Assembly (NCBI GenBank): GCA_963726665.1
Contig: CAVSDW010000017.1
Location: forward strand, 124,001-188,000
DNA: 64,000 nucleotides
From: RPQJ01 sp963726665
GTDB lineage: Bacteria > Pseudomonadota > Gammaproteobacteria > Steroidobacterales > Steroidobacteraceae
Reading direction: 5' to 3'
Shown here: in pieces, positions 47,587 to 57,300 of the stretch
Layout: each line of letters opens with the position of its first letter
Numbering within the stretch: the stretch's first letter is position 1
The notes under the pieces: generated by a model
Databases searched by the model: none
The model's input: the letters and a program-made list of their open reading frames with translations, nothing else
Told to the model about the DNA's origin: nothing
Position numbers and translations under genes: made by a program

Positions 47587-49493
47587 TCGAGCAGCGCGAC
47601 GACCCCGTCGAAGCTGCGCGCCTTCGCCGCATCACTCGCCGCCACGCCGTCGCGGTTGCGCAGCTTGCGGCTTGCGCCGTGGTCCAGCAGCGCCTGCACC
47701 GTCTCGACGTTGCCCGAAAGGCTGGCGAGGATGAGCGCCGTATCGCCGAGGCGGTTCTGCGCGTTGGCATCGGCGCCCGCGGTCAACAGCCGACGTACAG
47801 TCGCGGCGTGACCTCCCGCGGCGGCCAGCATGAGCGGCGTATCTCCTGACCGCGTCCGTGTCGATGCTGGAGCTCCAGCGCGCAGCAGGCGATCCACCAC
47901 TGCCTCGTGACCGCGTGCCGCGGCGCAGGTCAGCGCCGTCACGCCATTTTCGTCGGCAGCATCGATCGCGACACCGGCCGCGATCAGCATCGGCACCGTT
48001 GCCGTGGCATCGGTGCAGGCGGCGAACCAAAGCGCGCTCCTGCCGACGGGATCCGTGGCCGAGTGTGCAGCCCCGGCGTCGAGCAGCAGGCGGACGATTT
48101 CCGCGTCGTCCCGCGCCGCGGCGATCATCAACGGTGTCGCGCCGGACGGATCACGGACGTTCGCATCGGCGGCGGCGGCAAGCAGGCGTCGGACGGACCG
48201 CGGATCGCCGTTCGCGACCGCGACCAGAAGTGCCGGTCGTTCCCGCGCGACTTTGGCATTCGGGCTGGCGCCGTGCTTCAGCAGCGCATCGATCAGGGCT
48301 GCATTTCCTTGCCGCACCGCGAGACCGAGGGGCGTGATTCCCCGCGCATCTGCTTTCGATGCGTCGGCTCCGGCGGCCAGCAGCAGCTCCGCAGCCGGTG
48401 CAGAGTTCGCGCCGACCGCCGCCAGCAGGGCCGTCTGGCCGTCCGGAGCCGAGGCATTCGGATCGGCGCCACGACTGAGCAGGTCCCGCAAGCGAGCCGG
48501 GTCCCTGCGACTCGCCGCCACCACCACGTCCGGCCAGCCGGCATAGGCATCGACGGCCGCGCGCGGCAGGCGATCCACGGGCCCGGAGACGGTCGCGTTC
48601 AGGGGCGACCGCACGGGCGCGGAACCGGCGGCCTGCAGCGCCCTCGACTGCTCGGCCCGGCCACCGCGCGCGGCATAGGCCAGCGCGGTGTTCCCGGCGC
48701 GGTCCGCCGCGGTGACGCTCGCCTTTGCCTGCAGCAGGCGTTCGCACGCCAGCGCAGGGTCCACGGCGCAGGCCAGCATCAGCGGCGTGACACCGTAATC
48801 GTCCACCGCCTCGACCTTCGCACCACGGGCGAGCAGCAGCGAGACGGCGTCCGCCGCGCCGCCATCAGCCGCGTGGTGCAGGGCCGTGCGGCCAAAATCG
48901 TCGCCTGCGTTCACGCGCTCGGGAGTGGCGAGGACTTCCAGGATTGCGAGGTCGCCACGCCTCGCGGCCCTCCACAGTTCGAGCCGCCGCGAGTCCTCGT
49001 CGGCCAGCGAATCCTGGACGCGCACGGTGAGCGGCAGCGTTTCACGCTGAAGCATGTCACGGGCGACGGGATCACCGAGTTCCGCGGCCCGCGTGAGCCA
49101 GCGCCGCGCAGCGACCGGATCCGGTGGTTCGCTCGTCGCGAACATCGCGGCCAGCGCATAGGCCGCCCTCGCCTGCCCCCGGCCCGCCGCGGTCTCGAAC
49201 AGTCGCTGCGCCTGGCCGCGGTCGCCCTGCGGCACGAGGTCAGCGAGCATCATCGTTCCGAGCAGGTACTGCGCGTCGGCGTCATCGCGAGCGGCCTGCT
49301 CGGACAGCAGTCTCGCCGCGGTGCCGTAGTCCTTGGTCCGAATCGCTGCCTTCGCCGGTTCCAGCGAGTCCACGCGAGGTGTCGACTGCGTGACGACCGC
49401 GGCCTGGGCAGACATGGCCGACGGCAGGCCGAGCACCAGCAGCCCGACCAACCGCGCCTTCGCGAGCGATGCCGAGCGGTCACGCCGTCCCAT
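47580..49493 (-). CDS. Exported Sel1/ankyrin-repeat protein
   Basis: Protein of 637 residues with a signal peptide (LVGLLVLGLPSAMSAQA). Residues 40-160 have Sel1-like helices (DADAQYLLGTMML, GRGQARAAYALAAMF). From about residue 185 there are some eleven ankyrin repeats (FGRTALHHAADGGAADAVSLLLARGA is one). Such proteins bind other proteins, not substrates. It starts inside the last codons of the FeS-flavoprotein gene (14 bp overlap), so it is co-translated with it and may act as a periplasmic scaffold for the electron-transfer locus. Confidence 0.85.
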   Translation of the reverse strand: MGRRDRSASLAKARLVGLLVLGLPSAMSAQAAVVTQSTPRVDSLEPAKAAIRTKDYGTAARLLSEQAARDDADAQYLLGTMMLADLVPQGDRGQAQRLFETAAGRGQARAAYALAAMFATSEPPDPVAARRWLTRAAELGDPVARDMLQRETLPLTVRVQDSLADEDSRRLELWRAARRGDLAILEVLATPERVNAGDDFGRTALHHAADGGAADAVSLLLARGAKVEAVDDYGVTPLMLACAVDPALACERLLQAKASVTAADRAGNTALAYAARGGRAEQSRALQAAGSAPVRSPLNATVSGPVDRLPRAAVDAYAGWPDVVVAASRRDPARLRDLLSRGADPNASAPDGQTALLAAVGANSAPAAELLLAAGADASKADARGITPLGLAVRQGNAALIDALLKHGASPNAKVARERPALLVAVANGDPRSVRRLLAAAADANVRDPSGATPLMIAAARDDAEIVRLLLDAGAAHSATDPVGRSALWFAACTDATATVPMLIAAGVAIDAADENGVTALTCAAARGHEAVVDRLLRAGAPASTRTRSGDTPLMLAAAGGHAATVRRLLTAGADANAQNRLGDTALILASLSGNVETVQALLDHGASRKLRNRDGVAASDAAKARSFDGVVALLEK

Positions 49494-50787
49494 ACTTGGT
49501 CTCCACGTTGACGCCGATGCCGCGCAGGAAATCCGAGGGAAGGATGCCGCCGGCGCTCACGATGACCGCGTCGTTCGCGGCCTCGACCGCGCGCCCGTCA
49601 CAGTCCAGGACCACCCGGCCCTGCTCGATGCGCCGCACCTCCGACTTGAGGAGCACCTTGAGCCGGCCGGACCTCTCGGCGGCGGCAATGCGCTCGCGGT
49701 TGGCGGGCTTCGCGCGCGAAAAGGCGTCGCCTCGATAGGACAGCGTCACCGATTCTCCGCCGTTCTCGGCGATGCTGGCCGCGGCCTCGAGCGCGCTGTC
49801 GCCCCCGCCGACGACGAGCACGTGCTGGCCTGAGTACTGTTCCGGGTCGATGAGGCGGTAGACGACCTTCGGCAGTTCCTCGCCGGGCACGCCGAGCTTG
49901 CGCGGAGTCCCGCGGCGCCCGATCGCGAGCAGCACGCTGGCCGTCCTGTATTCGCCCCCGGTCGTGCGCACGAGGAAGCCGCCGTCCTGCCTCGTGATCG
50001 CCTCGACGCGTTCGCGATAGCGGATCTGGAGACCGGTCTTCTTTTCCACTTCGCGCCAGAAATCGAGCAGCGCTTCCTTGGCGGTGTGACCGAAGCGCAT
50101 CTTGCCGACCAGCGGCAGCGTGACCGGCGAGGTCATCACCAGCTTGGCGCGCGGATACTGGAAGACGCTGCCGCCCAGCGACTCCTGCTCGAGGGTCGCG
50201 AACTTCATCCCGTGGGACATCGCGGTCAGCGACGCCGCAAACCCCGCGGGACCCGCCCCGACGATCACGAGGTCCAGGCCCTCGCCGGCACGGCGGCGTC
50301 GACGGTGAATCGCGTCCACCGCCTGGCGACCCTGGGAGAGTGCGTTCCGGATGAGACCCATCCCGCCGAGTTCGCCCGCAACGTAGATCCCGGGCACCGA
50401 CGTCTCGAAGTCGGCACTGAGCAGCGGGATGTCGACTCCACGCTTCGCGGAGCCGAAGACGAGCGTGATGGCGTCCGCCGGGCAGGCGCTGCGGCACGCG
50501 CCGTGGCCGATGCAGTCCGACGGGCTGATCAGCTGGGCCTTGTTGCCGATGAGCCCGAGCACGTGATGCTCGGGCTGTTCCGGGCAGGCCTTGACGCAGG
50601 AGCCGCAGCCGATGCAGCGGAGCGTGTCGATCACCGGATGCAGCGAGGCCGGCTCGGCAAGACCCTCCGCGACCGCCCGCTCGCGCACGGCGACGTGGGT
50701 CCGCTCGGTACGCTGGCGACGGCCGACGTACCAGCCCCAGATCACGGCGAGCGGCGCACCGTACACGAGCAGGAATGCGTAATTCAT
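49480..50787 (-). CDS. Membrane-anchored [FeS]-flavoprotein oxidoreductase
   Basis: Protein of 435 residues. One N-terminal membrane helix (YAFLLVYGAPLAVIWGWYV) comes first. Then C58-x2-C61-x2-C64-x3-C68, a full [4Fe-4S] motif, and C92-x2-H95-x2-C98-x3-C102, in which His replaces the second cysteine. The rest is a thioredoxin-reductase-like module: FAD motif VIVGAGPAGFAASL and NAD(P) motif VLVVGGGDSALEAAASI. No redox-active CxxC is present, so it probably passes electrons between NAD(P)H and the FeS centres. Divergent from the cytochrome operon, which suggests it feeds or drains it. Confidence 0.88.
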   Translation of the reverse strand: MNYAFLLVYGAPLAVIWGWYVGRRQRTERTHVAVRERAVAEGLAEPASLHPVIDTLRCIGCGSCVKACPEQPEHHVLGLIGNKAQLISPSDCIGHGACRSACPADAITLVFGSAKRGVDIPLLSADFETSVPGIYVAGELGGMGLIRNALSQGRQAVDAIHRRRRRAGEGLDLVIVGAGPAGFAASLTAMSHGMKFATLEQESLGGSVFQYPRAKLVMTSPVTLPLVGKMRFGHTAKEALLDFWREVEKKTGLQIRYRERVEAITRQDGGFLVRTTGGEYRTASVLLAIGRRGTPRKLGVPGEELPKVVYRLIDPEQYSGQHVLVVGGGDSALEAAASIAENGGESVTLSYRGDAFSRAKPANRERIAAAERSGRLKVLLKSEVRRIEQGRVVLDCDGRAVEAANDAVIVSAGGILPSDFLRGIGVNVETKYGTA

Positions 50788-50849
50788 GACGCGGTGACTC
50801 TATCCGACTCATCAGCCGCGAAGCACCGATGACGCGTGCCAAATGAGAA

Positions 50850-50863
50850 TTGCGGCACATCAA
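50850..50863. promoter_or_regulatory. CRP/FNR-type operator candidate, divergent cytochrome promoter region
   Basis: TTGCGGCACATCAA resembles the FNR/Anr site TTGAT-N4-ATCAA, with one imperfect half. It lies in the 189-bp gap between the FeS-flavoprotein gene and the TPR-led cytochrome operon, 20 bp before a TTGACA (50884-50889) that could be a -35 element. Oxygen control would suit the operon. No clear -10 accompanies it. Confidence 0.35.
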
Positions 50864-50976
50864 GTCTGCTGCCGGTCACAGATTTGACAATTCGTGGGCC
50901 CGCCGCGGTGCATCCGACTTTTAAGCGACGTAGCCTCGGTCCGGCCAGTCCTGGACCAGATCGGGAGAATCACACC

Positions 50977-51795
50977 ATGTCTACGAGTGTCCTCAACTCG
51001 AGCGCGCGCAACGGCTTCGCGCTCGGGCTGTCCCTGGGCCTCGTGCTCGTCTGCGGCATCTTCCTGGCGTGGCCGGACCTCGCCTCCCTCGCCAGGCCAG
51101 AGGCGATCGCGACGGTTCCGACCGCATCGCCCGCACCGGCTGCCATGGGCGCATCGGGCGCCAGGCCCGACTCGATGGAAGCCGCCACGCTCGCCCTCAA
51201 GACCCGCCTCGCGACCCAGGGAGGGCCGGACGACCAGTGGCAACTGCTGGCGCAGTCCTACGACTTCCTCGGCCGCAGCGAAGAGGCGCAGCTCGCCCGC
51301 GAGCACAAGACCTCGCCGGCAGGCGACCTGCGCGACGCGATCTCCGCAAGCACCATGCTGTTGTCGGTCCCGCGTCGCTCGACCGGCAAGGCACCGGCGA
51401 TGCAGGCCGCCCCAGGTGCGGCTGCGACGATACTGGCGAGCGCCGAGGGACACCGCCGCAAGCGTGAGTTCCAGGAAGCCTGCGCGGCATATGCCGAGGC
51501 CGCCAGGCTCGGCGCGATGACGGCCGACAGCTGGGCCGATTACGCGGACGCCCAGGCTTCGCTGGCCGGCCGACTGGACGGCGAACCGGAGAAGGCGATC
51601 GCCAACGCGCTCCAGCTCGACCCGCAGCATCCGAAGGCATTGTGGTTGAAGGCGAGCCTTGCCCACGAGCAGCATCGGTACAAGGAAGCGCTCGCGACGT
51701 GGCGCCAGCTGCTGGCCGTCGTGCCCCCCGGCTCGTCCGACGCGCGCATCGTCGCGGCCAACATCGCCGAGGCCACGCGTCTCGCGACCGGCTGA
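50977..51795 (+). CDS. Membrane-anchored TPR protein (CcmI/NrfG-like)
   Basis: Protein of 272 residues. One N-terminal membrane helix (FALGLSLGLVLVCGIFLAWP), a low-complexity Ala/Pro linker, then periplasmic TPRs (WQLLAQSYDFLGRSEEAQLA, ADSWADYADAQASLAG, PKALWLKASLAHEQHRYKEALATWRQLL). C-terminal TPR domains of CcmI and NrfG hold apocytochromes during heme attachment, so a chaperone for the long cytochromes downstream is the likely role. CGGGAGA precedes the ATG. First gene of the cytochrome operon. Confidence 0.82.
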   Translation: MSTSVLNSSARNGFALGLSLGLVLVCGIFLAWPDLASLARPEAIATVPTASPAPAAMGASGARPDSMEAATLALKTRLATQGGPDDQWQLLAQSYDFLGRSEEAQLAREHKTSPAGDLRDAISASTMLLSVPRRSTGKAPAMQAAPGAAATILASAEGHRRKREFQEACAAYAEAARLGAMTADSWADYADAQASLAGRLDGEPEKAIANALQLDPQHPKALWLKASLAHEQHRYKEALATWRQLLAVVPPGSSDARIVAANIAEATRLATG

Positions 51796-51832
51796 GGGCG
51801 CTCGATGAACGCACGCCTTAAGCGCAGGGACC

Positions 51833-52777
51833 TTGCTGCGGTCGGATGCGACGGACGAGCGCGCCGCAACGACGGGCGCAGCGCGTCCGCGGCTCGAGAT
51901 CGCACGCCCGACCGCGACCAACCCGATCACGCACGACGGCAAGCGAGCATGGCGGCTCGACCCGGCGTGGCTTGCGCTGCTCGCAACGGTTGCACTGCTC
52001 GTCTGGGGCTATCGTTTCCCGACGGATCGCTACATCACGCCGCAGACCGGCGTCGGCTACGCGCTCGGCATTCTCGGCGGCTCCGCCATGCTGCTCCTGC
52101 TCGTCTATCCGGCGCGCAAGCGCGTGCGCGCGCTCGCATTCCTCGGCACCACCAAGAACTGGTTCCAGGCGCACATGGTGCTCGGTGTCGTGGGCCCGGT
52201 GCTCGTGCTGTTTCACTCGAACTTCAGCCTGGGCGCCACCAACAGCAACGTGGCGCTTGCCTGCATGCTGGTCGTGTCAGGCAGCGGGCTCTTTGGCCGG
52301 TACTTCTACACCCGCATCCACCACGGCCTTCATGGACGGCGCGCGAGCCTCGCGGAAATGAAGGAGTACGCGGAGAAGCTGCGCTGGGTGACCACCAACG
52401 TCGAATTCCTCCCGGATCTCGTCGCCCGCATCGAAGCCGAGGAGCATTCGATCGTCACGCGCTGCGAGAAGCTGCCACTGCTCCTCCGGCCGCCCGCGTG
52501 CGCCATCGCGGTCTCGCTCGCACGGCGACGCCTGCGGCGCTACGTGCGGCAGTCGCTGAACGACTCGAGGCCGACGAGCCCGGGGCAAACCCACAGGCAG
52601 GGCCTGCTGGGCACGGCAAGCGGCTACATCGACGACCGGCTGTCCGCGACGCGGCGCGTGGTCGAGTTCTCCTCGTTCGAGAGACTCTTCTCGCTGTGGC
52701 ACGCACTGCACATGCCGCTCTTCCTGATGCTGTTGATCGCGGGCGTGGTTCACGTCGTCGCGGTGCACGTCTACTGA
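51833..52777 (+). CDS. Transmembrane protein with two H-x13-H helices, probable di-heme cytochrome b
   Basis: Protein of 314 residues if started at the TTG at 51833 (CAGGGA before it); an ATG at 51805 in another frame is an alternative that would need a frameshift. Four or so membrane helices. H114 and H128 lie in HMVLGVVGPVLVLFH and H293 and H307 in HMPLFLMLLIAGVVH, two helices with the same 14-residue histidine spacing. That is the geometry of bis-heme ferric-reductase-type and cytochrome b561-type proteins. It would carry electrons across the inner membrane. The middle section is a soluble, charged loop. Confidence 0.78.
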   Translation: MLRSDATDERAATTGAARPRLEIARPTATNPITHDGKRAWRLDPAWLALLATVALLVWGYRFPTDRYITPQTGVGYALGILGGSAMLLLLVYPARKRVRALAFLGTTKNWFQAHMVLGVVGPVLVLFHSNFSLGATNSNVALACMLVVSGSGLFGRYFYTRIHHGLHGRRASLAEMKEYAEKLRWVTTNVEFLPDLVARIEAEEHSIVTRCEKLPLLLRPPACAIAVSLARRRLRRYVRQSLNDSRPTSPGQTHRQGLLGTASGYIDDRLSATRRVVEFSSFERLFSLWHALHMPLFLMLLIAGVVHVVAVHVY

Positions 52778-52795
52778 GCCGGCGCCGGGACACGG

Positions 52796-54358
52796 ATGCG
52801 ACATGTGCGCCCACTCGTTGCCCTGGTGGTCGTGATGCTGGCGAGCCTCTCGTCGCATCCAGCGCCGGCGGCTGGCATCGAGACACTGATCATGCCCGGC
52901 AAGGTCACGCGCGCACACGCGAAGATCGAGGAAGAGTGCTCGCAGTGCCACGACCGCGCCGACCGCAACCGGCAGGCCGCGCTCTGCATGGCCTGCCACA
53001 AGGACGTCGCGGCGGACGTGGGCGCCCACAAGGGTTTCCACGGGCGACTGCCCTCGGTCGACAAGGCGCAGTGCAAGGCCTGCCACTCCGAGCACCAGGG
53101 CCGCGACGCCGTCATCGTCAAGCTGAGCCGGCCGTCGTTCGACCACGCACAGACCGACTTCGCGCTCGCGGGCGCCCACGCCTCGGCCGACTGCGACGCC
53201 TGCCACCGGCCCGGCCGGAAATTCCGCGAGGCCCCGTCAGGTTGCGTCGATTGCCACAAGGCCGACGATCCGCACGGCGGCAAGCTCGGTGCGGCCTGCG
53301 CCGGCTGCCACGAGACGTCGTCCTGGTCGCAGGCACGCTTCGACCACGACAAGACGAAGTTCGCCCTGCGTGACGCACATCGAGCCGTCGCGTGCGCCAC
53401 GTGTCATGCCGGCAACCGCTACGCGGGAACGCCGAGCACCTGCGCGTCGTGCCATGCACCGGACGACGTGCACCGCGGCGCCCGCGGCCAGGACTGTGCG
53501 AGCTGCCACACCACGGTCGCCTGGAAGACCTCCAGGTTCGATCACGAAAAAGAGACGCGCTTCGCTCTCGTCGGCGCCCACGCGCAGGTCACCTGCCAGG
53601 GATGCCACAAGACCCCCAACATGAAGGATCCCCTGCCACGCGACTGCGCGGGCTGCCACCGGGCCGACGACGCGCACGCCACGCGCTTCGGCTCCGCGTG
53701 CGAGAAGTGCCACGGCCCGTCCAACTGGAAGCCCGCCACGTTCGATCACGCGCGCGACGGCCGCTACGAACTGCTCGGCAGCCACGCCAGGCTCGGCTGC
53801 AATGCCTGCCACACGGCAGTCATCGCGAACCAGAAGCTCGGCACGGACTGTGTCGCCTGCCACCGGACGAGCGACGCGCACGGTGGCAAGCTCGGTACCG
53901 ACTGCGCCCGCTGCCACGGCGTCGACGCCTGGCGGAAGGAGGTGAATTTCGACCACGACCTCACGAAGTTCCCGCTGGTCGGGCTGCACGTCACGGTTCC
54001 CTGCCACGCCTGCCACACGTCACCGTCCTTCCTGGGCGTGGCCGCCGACTGCAACGGATGTCACCAGCGCGACGACCGCCACAAGGGAGCGTTCGGCAAG
54101 GACTGCGAGAGCTGCCACTCGCCGAGCGGCTGGGGCCTCTGGCGATTCGATCATGGCAAGGTCACCAAGTTCATCCTCACCGGTGCACACGCTACGGCTG
54201 CCTGCGCGGATTGCCACAGGCAGCCGCCTGACGTCGTGAAGCTGAGCGACGACTGCGGGTCGTGCCATGCACAGGATGACGTCCACCTCGGGCAATACGG
54301 CCGCCAGTGCCAGCGCTGCCACGGAACGTCGACCTTCAAGGGCGCGCGGTTGCAGTAG
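52796..54358 (+). CDS. Periplasmic 21-heme cytochrome c
   Basis: Protein of 520 residues with a Sec signal (LVALVVVMLASLSSHPAPAAG). I count 21 CxxCH motifs, one per 25 residues, after the first C near residue 45. A module of about 75 residues repeats: FDH...TKFAL..AHA...C-x2-CH, then C-x2-CH..DD.H.G..G..C-x2-CH, so hemes come in threes. Many extra histidines could be distal ligands. It sits between the membrane cytochrome b and the giant cytochrome and would be the periplasmic relay. The frame is clean. Confidence 0.95.
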   Translation: MRHVRPLVALVVVMLASLSSHPAPAAGIETLIMPGKVTRAHAKIEEECSQCHDRADRNRQAALCMACHKDVAADVGAHKGFHGRLPSVDKAQCKACHSEHQGRDAVIVKLSRPSFDHAQTDFALAGAHASADCDACHRPGRKFREAPSGCVDCHKADDPHGGKLGAACAGCHETSSWSQARFDHDKTKFALRDAHRAVACATCHAGNRYAGTPSTCASCHAPDDVHRGARGQDCASCHTTVAWKTSRFDHEKETRFALVGAHAQVTCQGCHKTPNMKDPLPRDCAGCHRADDAHATRFGSACEKCHGPSNWKPATFDHARDGRYELLGSHARLGCNACHTAVIANQKLGTDCVACHRTSDAHGGKLGTDCARCHGVDAWRKEVNFDHDLTKFPLVGLHVTVPCHACHTSPSFLGVAADCNGCHQRDDRHKGAFGKDCESCHSPSGWGLWRFDHGKVTKFILTGAHATAACADCHRQPPDVVKLSDDCGSCHAQDDVHLGQYGRQCQRCHGTSTFKGARLQ

Positions 54359-54368
54359 GAGCCGCACC

Positions 54369-57300
54369 ATGAACAAGCTCCACCGACTGGTCCTGCTTTT
54401 CCTGCTTGCGCTCACCTGCCACGGCGCGCTCTCGCAGGGCGTCGGCACCACATTCGACCACGTGACCACGGGTTACGAGCTCACCGGCGCGCACCGCTTG
54501 CAGGCCTGCGAGTTATGCCACGTGGACGCGGTGTTCCAGGGCACGCCGCGGGACTGCGTCGCGTGCCATTCGAACGGGTCACGCATCGGCGCGACGCCGA
54601 AGTCGTCCGACCACATCCTGAGCAGCGAGCGCTGCAACGCCTGCCACACGACGTCGGCGTGGTCCCCGGTGACCCGCGTCGACCACGACCAGATCCGCGG
54701 CAGCTGTTCGTCCTGCCACAACGGCACGCAGGCTACCGGCAAGCCCACAGGGCACATCGCGACCACCATGGACTGCAGCGCGTGCCACAGCACCGCGGCC
54801 TGGAGCCCGTCGAAGTTCGACCACGGAAGCATCACCGGCGGTTGCGTCGCCTGCCACACCCCGGGCGGCACGGCGACGGCCAAGGGCCCGTCCCACCTCC
54901 CGACGAGCAACGCCTGCGAGGCCTGCCACACGATAGTCGCATGGGCGCCGCCGGTCCGCGTCGATCACGCGCAGGTCACGGGCAGCTGCTCATCGTGCCA
55001 CGACGGCACGCACGCGACCGGGCGTGGCACGAATCACATCCCGAGCGCCGACACCTGCGACACCTGCCACGCCACCTCCGCGTGGCGGCCGGCGAGCTTC
55101 GATCACGCGGGCGCGACCGGGCGCTGCGCGACCTGCCACGACGGCGTCAGGGCGACGGGTGTCGGCGCGAGCCACATCAAGGCGACGACCGCCTGCGAGG
55201 CCTGCCATGCAACGGTTTCCTGGAAGCCGGTAACCCGCGTCGACCACGCCAACGTACTCGGAAGCTGCAGCTCGTGCCACAACGGCACGGCCGCCACGGG
55301 ACAGGGCGCCAACCACATCGTCACGCCGTCCGAGTGCGACAACTGCCACTCCACGACGGCGTGGACGCCCGCGAAGTTCGATCACTCGGGCTACGTGAAC
55401 AACTGCGCCAACTGCCACGACGGCACGCGCGCGACCGGACGAGGCCCGAAGCACATCCGGACCACCGAATCGTGCGAATCCTGTCACGTCATCGCGGCCT
55501 GGGTGCCGGTCGCAACCGTCGACCACACGCAGGTCACCGGCACCTGCGCCTCCTGCCATGACGGCACGATCGCGTCAGGCAAGCACGCCAACCACATCCC
55601 CAGCGACAACGCCTGCGATACCTGCCACGCGACCACCGCCTGGACGCCGGCGCAGTTCAGCCACGACGGCCTCACGACCACGTGCATCAGCTGCCACGAC
55701 GGCGTCCGCGCGACGGGCAGGAGCACGACGCACATCAAGTCGACGGACAGCTGCCAGGCCTGCCACGCGACCTTCAGCTGGCGTCCCGTCACGACCGTCG
55801 ACCATACGCAGGTCACCGGCAGCTGCTATTCCTGCCACAACGGCACGACCGCATCCGGGAAGCACGCGACGCACCTCACGACCAGCAACGACTGCGCGGC
55901 CTGCCACACGACGACCATCTGGAAGCCGGCGACCCGCGTCGATCACCAGAACGTGCTCGGCACCTGCAGCTCGTGCCACGACGGCACGACCGCAACGGGC
56001 AAGCACGCCAACCACATCGTGACCACTGCCGAGTGCGGCACCTGCCACGCGACGACCGCCTGGAAGCCGGCGACGTTCGACCACTCCGGCATCAGCCAGA
56101 CCTGCTCGACCTGCCACGACGGCGTGAAGGCGACTGGCAAGACCACGACCCACATTCCGACGACGGCAGAGTGCGGCACCTGCCACGCGACTTCCGCGTG
56201 GAAGCCGGCCCGCTTCACCCACGACGGGATCACGGCGGCCTGCATCACCTGCCACGACGGCGTGCGCCAGACCGGCAAGAGCAGCACGCACATCCAGGCC
56301 AGCGACACCTGCCAGGCGTGCCACACGACGACGGCCTGGCGCCCGGTGCTGCGCGTCGATCACACGCAGGTCACGGGCAGCTGCTATTCCTGCCACAACG
56401 GCACGACCGCGACCGGCAAGCACGCGACGCACCTCACGACCAGCAACGAGTGCGCCGCCTGCCACGCGACGAGCGCCTGGAAGCCATCGACGCGCGTCGA
56501 TCACACCAACGTGCTTGGCACCTGCACGTCCTGTCACAACGGAACCACCGCCACCGGGCAGGACGCCAATCACATCGTGACCCGCGCGGAATGCGGCGAC
56601 TGCCACTCGACCGTGGCCTGGAAGCCGGCAACCTTCAACCACTCGGGAATCACCGAGACCTGCGCGAGCTGCCACGACGGGAGCCGCGCCGCTGGCAAGC
56701 CCCTGACCCACATCCCCAGCGACAACGCCTGTGGAACCTGCCACGCGACGACCGCCTGGCTCCCGGCGCGCTTCACGCATGACGGGATCACCGCGTCCTG
56801 CGTCACCTGCCACGACGGCGTGCGTCAGGCGGGAAAGAGCATCACGCACATCCAGGCGACGGACGCCTGCCAGGCCTGCCACACGACTGCGAGCTGGCGT
56901 CCGGTTGCGCGCGTAGACCACGCGCAGGTGACCGGCAGCTGCTATTCCTGCCACAACGGAGCAACCGCAACGGGCAAGCACGCGACGCACATCCAGTCGA
57001 CCAACAACTGCTCGGCCTGCCACGCGACCCAGGCCTGGAAGCCCGCCACGCTGGTGGACCACCGGGAAGTGACCGGCAGCTGCTACTCCTGCCACAACGG
57101 GACCACTGCCACCGGCAAGCCGTCGAACCACATCGTGAGCGCAGACACCTGCGATTCCTGCCACACGCCGGCGGCGTGGAAGCCCGCCACGTGGGATCAC
57201 ACGGGGATCGTGACGAACTGCGCGAGCTGCCACGACGGCAGCAAGGCGACCGGCAAGGGCACGTCGCACCTCGCCACGAGCAATACGTGCGAGTCCTGCC

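Noticed and set aside
54369..54450. Lipoprotein signal on the giant cytochrome (cysteine in LLALTCHG)
   Set aside because: Residues before that cysteine (A-L-T) do not match a lipobox; a normal signal peptide is more likely.
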